A DNA stretch of 64,000 nucleotides from DAIMZI01 sp036734025 (GTDB lineage: Bacteria > Pseudomonadota > Alphaproteobacteria > Rhizobiales > Rhodomicrobiaceae), in assembly GCA_036734025.1 (NCBI GenBank), contig DAIMZI010000004.1, positions 102,412-166,411 on the forward strand, written 5' to 3'. Below are positions 16,792-24,735 of the stretch, piece after piece (positions within the stretch are counted from its first letter, which is position 1; each line of letters starts with the position of its first letter). Made by a program: the position numbers and the translations under genes. Below the pieces are notes generated by a model. That model had not been told where the DNA came from and searched no databases. It worked only from the letters and a program-made list of their open reading frames with translations.

Positions 16792-16967
16792 CTATGATCC
16801 AGAGTTGATCCGCTCGGAGCGGACTTTGTGTGTGCTAAATTGTCAGGGTGCGATTAGACCGCCGATCCACCCCGACGATCAGCGAAGGCGCCACTGATAC
16901 CACCGCGACTTGCATCCGCCCAGCCAAACCGCATTTGCAGTGGATGCATGTGAATAACAAAGCCGCC

Positions 16968-17486
16968 TCAGACGGCCTCGCCGGTCTTTTGCGCCTTGAG
17001 GAAACGCCTGATCAGCATATGGCGCTTCAGCCGCGTCAGATGATCAATGAACAATACGCCATCGAGATGATCGACCTCGTGCTGAACCACCGTTGACAAG
17101 AGCCCCTCGCAGACGATTTCCTGCGCTCTGCCGTCACGATCGAGATAGCGCACACGGCACGATGCCGGCCGTTCGACCTCGGCGAACAGCTCGGGCAGGG
17201 ACAGGCAGCCCTCCTCATGGGTGCGCCCCTCATCGCCGCGCTCGATGATCTCGGGATTGATCATGAAGAGCGGCGCCTTGGGCGCATCATCGCGGGCAAT
17301 ATCCATCACCAGCGCCCGTCGCGATACGCCGACTTGCGGGGCGGCCAGACCGATACCCGGCGCATCGTACATGGTCTCCAGCATGTCATCGAGCAGCCGG
17401 CGCACGTCCTCGTCCACACGCTCGAAGGGGCGTGCCGGCTGGCGCAGGATCGGCGCTGGAAACTTGATGATTTCGAGAATGCTCAT
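16968..17486 (-). CDS. def: Peptide deformylase
   Basis: This 172-residue metallo-hydrolase removes the formyl group from new protein N-termini. All three family motifs are present: GIGLAAPQVG, EGCLSLPE and QHEVDHLDG. They supply the Cys and two His metal ligands and the catalytic Glu. It is transcribed before fmt on the same strand, pairing the formylation and deformylation steps. The start at ATG 17486 fits the family N-terminus. Confidence 0.96.
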   Translation of the reverse strand: MSILEIIKFPAPILRQPARPFERVDEDVRRLLDDMLETMYDAPGIGLAAPQVGVSRRALVMDIARDDAPKAPLFMINPEIIERGDEGRTHEEGCLSLPELFAEVERPASCRVRYLDRDGRAQEIVCEGLLSTVVQHEVDHLDGVLFIDHLTRLKRHMLIRRFLKAQKTGEAV

Positions 17487-17550
17487 AACCGAATTAGATA
17501 GCGAGCGCAGGGGGCGAGGTCAAACCCGCGGCTCCTGTTTCATTCCGGTT

Positions 17551-18306
17551 TCATCGGCCCTGATCATCGCCCCGGCCGGGCTGTTCGCCAGCGCTTGCGT
17601 CCTTATTCATGATCGCCAGCGTAAGCGCAGCAAGTGCTGCGCCGATGAACTGGCAAATCACCATGCCGGCCAGAGCCTCAGGCGCGATACCGACCGCGCT
17701 GCCAGTTATGGTGCGCGCCAGGCTCAGCGCGGGGTTGGCGGATGCAAGGCTGATCGTGATGAAGCCGGCGAGCGCCAGAGCGGCCCCTGCCCACAGCGCC
17801 AGCAGGGGCGTGGCACGCCGCTGCCCTCCCAGCATCACGACCACGATCAGCCAGGCGGCAAACACCTCCCCCAGCCAGATAGCGAACCCACCGGCAGGCG
17901 CCGCGCCTGTCTGCACGCCGCCCATGTCCAGCATGGCATGGGCCAGCACGACGCCAGCCAGCGCGCCGACGCACTGAGCCGCCATTCGCGCGCCAGCCTC
18001 GATCGGGCCGGATCTGGCGCGCAGCATCATCGCAAAGCTCAACGCCGGGTTGAAATGGGCGCGCAGCCCCGCGCCAAAGGCAAAGATCGCCAGACCGAGC
18101 GCAGCGCCCATGAACAGCGCAACTGCGAGCCGCACGCCAAGCGGATCCGCGCCCGGCACACGCGCGGCCATCACCGCTGCGCCGATCAGCCCCGCGCTGA
18201 TAAGTCCTGTGCCCAGAGCCTCGCGCGCCAGCATGCGCCAGCCGGGCAAGCCCCCTGCGGCCAATGCCTCGCTCGCCAGCCTGTCGCGCAAGCCAGCCCT
18301 ACCCAT
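17551..18306 (-). CDS. Aquaporin (MIP) family channel, AqpS-like
   Basis: This protein of up to 251 residues is strongly hydrophobic, with about six membrane segments and two NPA boxes: HFNPALSF (Asn86) and SANPALSLAR (Asn191). Pore-lining half-helices of this kind define MIP channels. The Arg that usually follows the second NPA is Leu here. That is seen in the AqpS-like group, members of which pass arsenite or other small neutral solutes, so strict water selectivity is unlikely. No ars genes are nearby. The start is uncertain: ATG at 18306 or ATG at 18234, neither with a clear ribosome site. Confidence 0.75.
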   Translation of the reverse strand: MGRAGLRDRLASEALAAGGLPGWRMLAREALGTGLISAGLIGAAVMAARVPGADPLGVRLAVALFMGAALGLAIFAFGAGLRAHFNPALSFAMMLRARSGPIEAGARMAAQCVGALAGVVLAHAMLDMGGVQTGAAPAGGFAIWLGEVFAAWLIVVVMLGGQRRATPLLALWAGAALALAGFITISLASANPALSLARTITGSAVGIAPEALAGMVICQFIGAALAALTLAIMNKDASAGEQPGRGDDQGR

Positions 18307-18354
18307 GTGTTTCGTAGGGCTTCATGCCATGCCCTCCCCCCCGCGCAGCCTTCT

Positions 18355-19287
18355 TCAGTGTGCCGCCATACCGGCAAAAGGCACAAAACCGGTTCCCGCA
18401 TGATTGAAATCCAGATCGCCGGGATGAAGGATCTGCGCCAGGATCTCGAGGCTTTCGACGAGGCGTGGGCCGGGCCTGTTGAAATATTGATTGCCATCGG
18501 CAACGAAAACGCGGCCCGAGCGAACCGCGCTAAGCTCTGACCAGCCGGGACGCGACGCCAGAGCCGCCATCTCGCGCAGGCTGCGAGCGATGTCGAAGCC
18601 ACACGGCGTGATCACGATCACATCCGGGTCGGCCTCGCGAAGCTGGTCCCATTCAAGCCACGGCGCATGATCGCCGGCCTTGGCAAAGAGACACTCGCCG
18701 CCCGCCAGCGTGATCAACTCGGGCATCCAGCCTCCCGCACCCATGAGCGGGTCGATCCATTCGATGCAGGCGACCCGCTGGCGCGGCGCGCCAAGCCTCA
18801 TGACCGCCTGGTCTACCGCGTCAATACGCGCGCGCAAATCGGTGATCAGGGTTTCGCCCCGCGCCCCCACACCAAGCGCCTGCGCCACCTTCGCCATATC
18901 GGCCCAGACATCGCCAAGCGAATTGGGGCGCAGCGACACAACGCTCACTGGCCTGCCAGTCCAGTCGCACAAGGCGGCTTCCACATCCGCAAGGCTCGCG
19001 GCGCACACCTCGCACTGGTCCTGCGTGACGATCACATCCGGGCCAAGCTGCGCCAGCCTTTCAGCGAACACCCGGTAGACGGCCGTGCCCTCCTGGATGA
19101 TCGCCTTGACCCTCTGGTCGATGTCATAGCTCGTGCCATCCAGAGGAAACTTGGGCTCGGTCAACGCCGGCAGGTCGGCTATGGCGGCTGGAAAGTCGCA
19201 TTCGTGAGACCGGCCCACGAGCGCGCTTTGACAGCCCAGGGCACAGACGATTTCCGTCGCGCTGGGAATGAGGCTGACTATTCGCAT
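18355..19287 (-). CDS. BtuF-like periplasmic-binding-fold (cobalamin-binding) protein
   Basis: This protein of about 310 residues matches the class III substrate-binding fold of BtuF/FepB. It has MRIVSLIPSATEIVCALGC at the N-terminus, PDVIVTQDQCEVCA in the middle and the YFNRPGPRLVES C-terminal signature. It has no signal peptide, so it is probably cytoplasmic, like other orphan proteins of this family. The ATG at 19287 has AGGGAG upstream and gives the conserved N-terminus. A GTG at 19314 overlapping the pfp stop (GTGA) is the alternative and would add nine residues. It follows the phosphofructokinase gene. No ABC permease or ATPase is adjacent. Confidence 0.75.
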   Translation of the reverse strand: MRIVSLIPSATEIVCALGCQSALVGRSHECDFPAAIADLPALTEPKFPLDGTSYDIDQRVKAIIQEGTAVYRVFAERLAQLGPDVIVTQDQCEVCAASLADVEAALCDWTGRPVSVVSLRPNSLGDVWADMAKVAQALGVGARGETLITDLRARIDAVDQAVMRLGAPRQRVACIEWIDPLMGAGGWMPELITLAGGECLFAKAGDHAPWLEWDQLREADPDVIVITPCGFDIARSLREMAALASRPGWSELSAVRSGRVFVADGNQYFNRPGPRLVESLEILAQILHPGDLDFNHAGTGFVPFAGMAAH

Positions 19288-19310
19288 CGGTGCTGGCTCC
19301 CTGGCTGCGT

Positions 19311-20468
19311 TCACTTGAGGAACATCGGCTGCCCCTGAACGCGGGCGATGCGCGGCAGGTAGGCGCCGGCATCATAAAACGCCTCGACATCGACCCGGCG
19401 CGCGCCCTGCGCGCTGATATCGGCGGGCTTGGTGGTGTAGACGCCATCCTCGATCGACATCATCAGGCCGCGCTTGCCCTCATCGAGCAGTTGCACCGCC
19501 ATCGTGCCGAAATTGCGCCCCACCATCAGGTCCATGGCATCGGGCGCGCCGGCGCGCAGCAGATAAGCGAGGTTCTGGTTCATCACGTTGATGCCGGTCT
19601 GCTCCTTGATCACCGCGCCGACATCCTGGCCGATGCCGCCGAGCTTGCGATGGCCATATGCGTCGGCGGGGCCGCTCTGGACGATCTCCCCATCCTTGAA
19701 ATGGGCCCCTTCAGAAACCACGACAATGGCATAGTTCGAGGCGTTGCGCGCGCGGTCTTCGGCCAGCAGGTGCGCGACCTTTTCACCGTCGAAAGGAACC
19801 TCTGCAATAAGCACTCGGTCAACGCCCGCCAGATAGCCGGTGATGAACGCGGATTCGCCCGAATTGCGGCCAAACATCTCAACGACCATGATCCGCTCAT
19901 GGCTGCCCGCAGGCGTGCGCAGACGGTTGATCAGCTCGACGCCGCGATTGACGCAGGTTGAAAAGCCGATGCAGTAATCGGTGCCGAACACATCATTGTC
20001 CATGGTCTTGGGGATGCACATCGTTGCCTGGCCTTCGCGGTGCAGGCGCGCGGCATAAGACAGCGTGTCGTCGCCGCCAATGGCAATCAGCACATCGAGC
20101 TTCAGATGCTCCAGCACCTTCAGCACGTGATCGGTCGCATCGATCTTTTCCTCGGGCGCCGATGTGGCATAGCGGGCCTGAAGGTGGGCGGGCAGGTCCT
20201 TGTGCGGCGTTGCCGAAGGCTTGGTGCGCGACGTGTGCAAGAAGGTGCCGCCGGTGCGCGCCACTTTACGTACCGCGGCAGGATCAAGCGCCAGCGTCCA
20301 ATTTGCCAGCGTTTCGGGATCGCCAGGATCGATTGCTAGCGGTGCGGCCCAGCCACGGCGCAGACCCGTCACGCGCCAGCCGCGCGTGCTCGCTTCTTCC
20401 ACCACGGCCTTGATCGCCGCGTTCAATCCTGGCACATCGCCGCCGCCGGTCAGAATTCCGAGATGCAT
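19311..20468 (-). CDS. 6-phosphofructokinase, probably pyrophosphate-dependent
   Basis: This 385-residue enzyme of the phosphofructokinase family converts fructose 6-phosphate to the 1,6-bisphosphate. Visible motifs are GGGDVPGLN (8-16), GGDD (131-134) and PKTMDND (153-159), plus FGRNSGESAF for substrate binding. In ATP-dependent enzymes the residues equivalent to Asp134 and Lys154 are both Gly. Asp plus Lys is the established signature for pyrophosphate use, so this is likely a reversible PPi-PFK. The stop overlaps a GTG of the following gene. Biochemical preference is inferred from these two residues. Confidence 0.88.
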   Translation of the reverse strand: MHLGILTGGGDVPGLNAAIKAVVEEASTRGWRVTGLRRGWAAPLAIDPGDPETLANWTLALDPAAVRKVARTGGTFLHTSRTKPSATPHKDLPAHLQARYATSAPEEKIDATDHVLKVLEHLKLDVLIAIGGDDTLSYAARLHREGQATMCIPKTMDNDVFGTDYCIGFSTCVNRGVELINRLRTPAGSHERIMVVEMFGRNSGESAFITGYLAGVDRVLIAEVPFDGEKVAHLLAEDRARNASNYAIVVVSEGAHFKDGEIVQSGPADAYGHRKLGGIGQDVGAVIKEQTGINVMNQNLAYLLRAGAPDAMDLMVGRNFGTMAVQLLDEGKRGLMMSIEDGVYTTKPADISAQGARRVDVEAFYDAGAYLPRIARVQGQPMFLK

Positions 20469-20592
20469 TGTCTTCCCCGATGATTGTGTGGCAATAGTGA
20501 AGTGCCTTGGTCATAAAGCGAAATTGGCCTCATGCCAATGCGCAGGGATGGATCGAGGCGCGGCCCTAACGCTTCGCTGGTGTTCCGAAAAG

Positions 20593-21000
20593 ATGAGTCC
20601 CATCAACATACATATCGAATGCGATCTGGACCCCGACGAGTTTCTCGACATCCTCAGCCGATCGGGCCTGGGCGAACGCCGGCCTGTCGATGACCGCGCG
20701 CGGATCGAGGCCATGTGCGCCAATGCAAATCTGATAATCGCCGCGCGTGAGGGCGCAGAGCTTGTCGGCATCTGTCGCTGCGTGACCGATTTTGCCTATT
20801 TCTGCTATTGCAGCGATCTGGCAGTGGATCGGCGCATGCAGGGACGCGGCATCGGCACGAGGATGCTGAAGCTGGCAAAGGCAAGCATCCACCCGTCGGC
20901 CAAGCTCTATCTGGTTTCGGCTCCGGGCGCGATTTCCTATTACAAGCATATCGGCATGACGCATATCGAACAGTGCTACGCCATGCTGCCTCCAAACTGA
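20593..21000 (+). CDS. GNAT-family N-acetyltransferase
   Basis: This protein of about 135 residues has the GNAT acetyl-CoA loop VDRRMQGRGIGTRMLKLA (pattern Q/RxxGxG/A) and a C-terminal SYYKHIGM motif. The substrate is not predictable. The start is set at ATG 20593, which gives a compact domain; an ATG at 20548 would add 15 residues. It lies 18 bases upstream of the mesaconyl-CoA hydratase gene on the same strand and may be co-transcribed with it. Confidence 0.8.
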   Translation: MSPINIHIECDLDPDEFLDILSRSGLGERRPVDDRARIEAMCANANLIIAAREGAELVGICRCVTDFAYFCYCSDLAVDRRMQGRGIGTRMLKLAKASIHPSAKLYLVSAPGAISYYKHIGMTHIEQCYAMLPPN

Positions 21001-21018
21001 CAGATACGGGAGCATCCC

Positions 21019-22074
21019 ATGGCGGAAAAGACCAGCGCTGGAAACTTCTTTGAAGATTTCACACCCGGCCAGATCCTGAAGCATGCGACGCCGCGCACCA
21101 TCACGACCGGTGACAACGCGCTGTACACCGCGCTTTATGGCAGCCGCTTCGCGCTTCAGTCCGCCGACAGCTTTGCCCAGGCGATCGGCTATTTAGCAAG
21201 TCCGGTCGATGATCTTCTCGTATTTCATGTCGTGTTCGGCAAGACCGTGCCCGACATCTCGCTGAATGCGGTGGCCAATCTGGGCTATGCCGATTGCCGT
21301 TTCCTGAAGCCGGTTCACCCAGGCGACACGCTGAGCGCCACCTCCGAGGTGATTGGCGTCAAGCCCAATTCGGACGGGCGCACGGGCATCGTCTATCTGC
21401 GCTCGACAGGCCGCAATCAGCATGGCGGCAGCGTACTCGATTATGTGCGCTGGGTAATGGTGATGCGGCGCGAGCGCGAGGACGAAGCCGGCGAGGCGCT
21501 GGTGCCTGATCTGCCCAAGACAGTCCCGACCGATCAGCTTGGTGCGGCCGTGCCGTCGCTGCGGACCGATTTTTATGATTTCGATCTGGCCGGATCACCG
21601 CATCGCTGGGGCGATTACCAGCCCGGCGAGATGATCGATCATTTCGACGGGGTGACGATAGAGGAGGCCGAGCATCAGCTTGCCACACGGCTTTATCAGA
21701 ACACGGCGCGGGTGCACTTCAACCAGCACGCGGAAAAGGACGGACGGTTCGGCCGCCGGCTGGTCTATGGCGGCCACATAATTTCCCTGGCGCGGGCGAT
21801 CAGCTTCAACGGCCTTGCCAACGCATTTCATCTGTGTGCGATCAATGCCGGGCGCCATGTCGCCCCCGTGTTTGCTGGCGACACGGTCTTTGCGTGGTCA
21901 CAGGTGCTGGCGCGCGAGCCGATCCCGGGGCGCGAGGATATTGGCGCGCTCAGAGTGCGCACGATCGCGACGAAGAACCGCCCTTGCCTCGATTTCCCGC
22001 ACATGAGCGGCGAGGCCACCTACGACCCGAGCGTGGTTCTGGAGCTTGATTACTGGGTCGCGCTGCCGCGCTGA
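21019..22074 (+). CDS. mch: Mesaconyl-CoA hydratase (beta-methylmalyl-CoA dehydratase), MaoC family
   Basis: This 351-residue protein has two hot-dog (MaoC-like) domains. The first begins FFEDFTPGQILKHATPRTIT and the second holds the catalytic region IDHFDGVTIEEAEHQLATRL, then ARVHFN and GRRLVYGGHIISLARA. Length and motifs match mesaconyl-CoA hydratase of the ethylmalonyl-CoA pathway. It hydrates mesaconyl-C1-CoA to beta-methylmalyl-CoA, the precursor of glyoxylate and propionyl-CoA. A GGGAG ribosome site precedes the ATG. The presence of ccr, mcd and pccA in the same window supports the assignment. Confidence 0.9.
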   Translation: MAEKTSAGNFFEDFTPGQILKHATPRTITTGDNALYTALYGSRFALQSADSFAQAIGYLASPVDDLLVFHVVFGKTVPDISLNAVANLGYADCRFLKPVHPGDTLSATSEVIGVKPNSDGRTGIVYLRSTGRNQHGGSVLDYVRWVMVMRREREDEAGEALVPDLPKTVPTDQLGAAVPSLRTDFYDFDLAGSPHRWGDYQPGEMIDHFDGVTIEEAEHQLATRLYQNTARVHFNQHAEKDGRFGRRLVYGGHIISLARAISFNGLANAFHLCAINAGRHVAPVFAGDTVFAWSQVLAREPIPGREDIGALRVRTIATKNRPCLDFPHMSGEATYDPSVVLELDYWVALPR

Positions 22075-22123
22075 AACCTCGCCGGGAGCAGCGCCGGCCC
22101 CATGTCGGCGACCGCCGCCGCGA

Positions 22124-22672
22124 TCATCTGCATCGCGCAGGCGTTTCCTCGCCACGGCCCGGGCGGAAGCGATCCTCGATCTCTTCGATCATCGGTGCGA
22201 AGCGGGGTTTTTCCTCGGTGGGAAAGCTTATCGAGAGGACATTGACGATCCGTCCGGCGCAGGAAAACATCACCTTCTGATAATAGATCGTGTTGCCGCG
22301 GAAACCGGAGAGCACGAACCAGGTCTTGCCGAGCGGGCTGTAAGTCAGCTCGTCATAACCGCCGAACTCTTCCAGCACCGTGGCGCGGTAGTCTCGCAGC
22401 GACAGGGCTTGCGTGTTGTGAGCGCCGAACACCACGATGCGCGCGCGCCCGTCAGGCGTGACGAATGCCCGGCCATCGCCCTCCTCGGTTTCCGGCTCAC
22501 TTTCGAACCAGCGGTCGGGATAGACAAGGCGATAGCCAAAGCGTTCGTTGGTGTAGACGGCCCATTCACCGACCGGCGGCAACACCATCTGCGCCATCGC
22601 TGCACCCGCCGACATACATGCCATCACGAGGCATGCAACAACGCTCAGCAACTTGGATAGGTTGACGCTCAT
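22124..22672 (-). CDS. Exported protein of unknown function
   Basis: This 182-residue protein has a clear signal peptide (about residues 1-28, ending AAMAQ). The mature part starts with WAVYTNERFGYRLVYPDRWF, which resembles the beta-strand opening of PsbP-like or lipoprotein domains that recur in secreted proteins. I do not recognise a specific family. The ATG at 22672 follows a G-rich stretch suited to ribosome binding. It lies 75 bases downstream of the secreted esterase gene on the same strand, so the two may form one unit. Confidence 0.7.
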   Translation of the reverse strand: MSVNLSKLLSVVACLVMACMSAGAAMAQMVLPPVGEWAVYTNERFGYRLVYPDRWFESEPETEEGDGRAFVTPDGRARIVVFGAHNTQALSLRDYRATVLEEFGGYDELTYSPLGKTWFVLSGFRGNTIYYQKVMFSCAGRIVNVLSISFPTEEKPRFAPMIEEIEDRFRPGRGEETPARCR

Positions 22673-22747
22673 CAGCCCCCCAGCAGGTCCAAAACACGCC
22701 CAGACCCAGAGTGTAAAGACCTTGCATGCAGGTCGCAACAGGCAGGC

Positions 22748-23728
22748 TCAGCGCAGCGCGCTGCGTTCGACTTCAAGTCCGGCAAAGAAGCGAAGGATCA
22801 CCTCGGCGGCCGAGATGTCGTTGTTCTGCGCGCCCAGGAAGATGCCAAGACCCGGCCCGACCTGCACCGGCGAACCGGGCACCCGGTGGCCGCCACCCTC
22901 AACACGCAGCAGAATCACCGGCGCGTCATCCTCGCAATCGGTGCTGAAGAACATGACGACGCGCGAGCCGTCATCGGGATCACGGTCGGGCAGTTCGCGG
23001 CGGCCCGCTCGCGCCTTGCAGCGATTGTTCTGATACCAGAAATCGACCATGTCGCTGGTGGACACGACCGTGCCGAAATCGCGGCGAAAGCCCAGCCGCC
23101 CGCCATCATAGGGCACCAGCGTGTCCTCGGTCGCGTTGATCATCATGATCGGCACCGGACCAGACGGCGAGCAACGCTCGATGACATTGATCGGCATGTT
23201 GGCGATCACCGAGGCAAAGCCGGCAAACACGCCTGAGGTCTCGCATGCCAGGCGCTGGACCATCATGCCGCCGTTTGAGACGCCCATGATGAATATGCGC
23301 TCGGGATCAGCAAGGCCGCGCCGGTCGAGGCTGCGCGCCAGTCGCACCAGAAACTCGACATCATCCGGCTCGCCGCCAAACGCCCGGCGCCGGAAAGGCG
23401 CGCCGCGGCCATCATTCCAGCCGCCGTTCAGCCCATCTGGATAGATGACGATGAAACCGTCGCGCTCGGCAAGCTCATCGAACGCCATGATGGCGCGCAT
23501 GCGCTCGCCATTGCCGAGACCGCCGTGCAGCGCGATGATTGCCGGAGCCGGGCGGCGGCGTTCGGCCACGCTATCGGGCACGAAGATGGAATAGCTGCGC
23601 TTCTGACCCTCGACGCTGATGCTGCCGAACAGCACATCCGCAACCGCCTTGCCCGGTAGCATTGAAACCGCCAAAACCGCAAGACCCAGAGCCGCGGCAC
23701 CAAGCCATCTGGCAAGACAAGACGTCAT
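22748..23728 (-). CDS. Secreted LpqC/PHB-depolymerase-like alpha/beta hydrolase
   Basis: This protein of about 326 residues has a signal peptide (ending GKAVA) and an esterase domain of the PhaZ/feruloyl-esterase D (LpqC) group. Marks are ALHGGLGNGERM (oxyanion region), YPDGLNGGWNDGRG, the nucleophile elbow GVSNGG, NATEDTLVPYDGG and a late GGGHRVPG holding the catalytic His. It probably hydrolyses ester bonds of polyesters or aromatic esters in the periplasm or outside the cell. The ATG at 23728 is preferred (GGGGAG upstream); ATGs at 23746 and 23749 are alternatives. Confidence 0.85.
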   Translation of the reverse strand: MTSCLARWLGAAALGLAVLAVSMLPGKAVADVLFGSISVEGQKRSYSIFVPDSVAERRRPAPAIIALHGGLGNGERMRAIMAFDELAERDGFIVIYPDGLNGGWNDGRGAPFRRRAFGGEPDDVEFLVRLARSLDRRGLADPERIFIMGVSNGGMMVQRLACETSGVFAGFASVIANMPINVIERCSPSGPVPIMMINATEDTLVPYDGGRLGFRRDFGTVVSTSDMVDFWYQNNRCKARAGRRELPDRDPDDGSRVVMFFSTDCEDDAPVILLRVEGGGHRVPGSPVQVGPGLGIFLGAQNNDISAAEVILRFFAGLEVERSALR

Positions 23729-23942
23729 CTTGGTTGATCTCCCCATCATTCACCCGCACATGCGCTGCGACACGGGCGGCGTTATTTCGTGTGTCATGTT
23801 CAACTGGGTATACGAACCGGAACGCCAATCCCGTCGCCTGGTCTATGATATCATCACAACTATGCGATGCGACATGAGCTTGATTGATCTTTATTGCTGC
23901 ATTGCGGTAAAACTGTGCTGACCAATCAGGACAAGGTGATCC

Positions 23943-24350
23943 ATGCCACACTCTCCTTCGCGCGCCCCGCGGCCCCTATCCCCGCATCTGCAAATCTATT
24001 CGCCGCTCATTTCGATGGTGATGTCGATCTTTCACCGGATTACGGGCGTGGCCTTGTATTTCGCCATTCTGCTGCTTGCATGGTGGCTTGTCGCTGCCGC
24101 CAGCGGACCTGTGTACTACGACTATGTCACCGGCCTGATGGGCTCGCCAATCGGTCTGCTGATCCTGATCGGCGCGACCTGGGCGCTGATCCATCATGCG
24201 CTGGGCGGCATCCGCCATCTGATATGGGATACCGGCAGAGGCTTTGAGATCGCGTCCGTGCGCCGCCTCGCCTGGCTCAGCCTGATCGGTTCGCTGAGCC
24301 TCACCGTAATTTTGTGGGCGGTGATCTTCGCCAAGCTTGGAGGCTTTTGA
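23943..24350 (+). CDS. sdhC: Succinate dehydrogenase cytochrome b556 subunit
   Basis: This 135-residue membrane subunit of complex II anchors SdhAB and helps bind heme b and ubiquinone. It has the family signature SIFHRITGVALY followed by three membrane helices, and a HHALGGIRHL segment with the likely heme-ligand His. AAGGTGA precedes the ATG. It is the first gene of the sdh operon, with a 214-bp upstream region, and sdhD starts two bases after it. Confidence 0.94.
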   Translation: MPHSPSRAPRPLSPHLQIYSPLISMVMSIFHRITGVALYFAILLLAWWLVAAASGPVYYDYVTGLMGSPIGLLILIGATWALIHHALGGIRHLIWDTGRGFEIASVRRLAWLSLIGSLSLTVILWAVIFAKLGGF

Positions 24351-24351
24351 C

Positions 24352-24732
24352 ATGTCGCTGCGAACACCTCTGGGGCGCGCACGCGGTTGGGGTTCGGCGC
24401 GCGATGGCACGGGTCATTTCCGCTGGCAGCGTCTGAGCGCGATCATCAATCTGCTTGGCATCATTTTCCTTGCCTACACCGCGATATATCTGGCCGGCGC
24501 CTCCCATGCGGAAGTGAAAGCCTATTTCTACTCTCCCCTGCCCGGCTCTTTGATGTTGTGGCTCATCTTTTCCGCCTGCTTCCATATGGCGCTGGGCATG
24601 CAGGTGATCATCGAGGATTATGTTCACTCATCGGGAATCCGAACATTGCTGCTCGTATTCAACACGGCCTTCACGTCATTCATCGCTCTGGTGTGCGCGC
24701 TTGCTGTCTTGAAGCTGAGCCTGGGAGTTTAA
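24352..24732 (+). CDS. sdhD: Succinate dehydrogenase membrane anchor subunit
   Basis: This 126-residue protein has three membrane helices, a WQRLSAIINL quinone-site motif (residues about 24-33) and a ACFHMALGMQVIIEDYVHS helix with the likely second heme ligand. With SdhC it forms the quinone-reducing anchor of complex II. The ATG at 24352 has TTGGAGG upstream; an ATG at 24337 lies inside sdhC. It is four bases from sdhA. Confidence 0.93.
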   Translation: MSLRTPLGRARGWGSARDGTGHFRWQRLSAIINLLGIIFLAYTAIYLAGASHAEVKAYFYSPLPGSLMLWLIFSACFHMALGMQVIIEDYVHSSGIRTLLLVFNTAFTSFIALVCALAVLKLSLGV

Positions 24733-24735
24733 GTC

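Noticed and set aside
17221..18540. A 439-codon plus-strand frame rich in Arg, Ser and Ala
   Set aside because: It runs antisense through def, the aquaporin-type gene and the BtuF-like gene, which have clear family motifs. Its composition is typical of the shadow frame of high-GC genes.
23871..23900. FNR/FixK-like box upstream of sdhC (TTGATTGATC)
   Set aside because: Only one half-site fits TTGAT-N4-ATCAA; the second half is missing.
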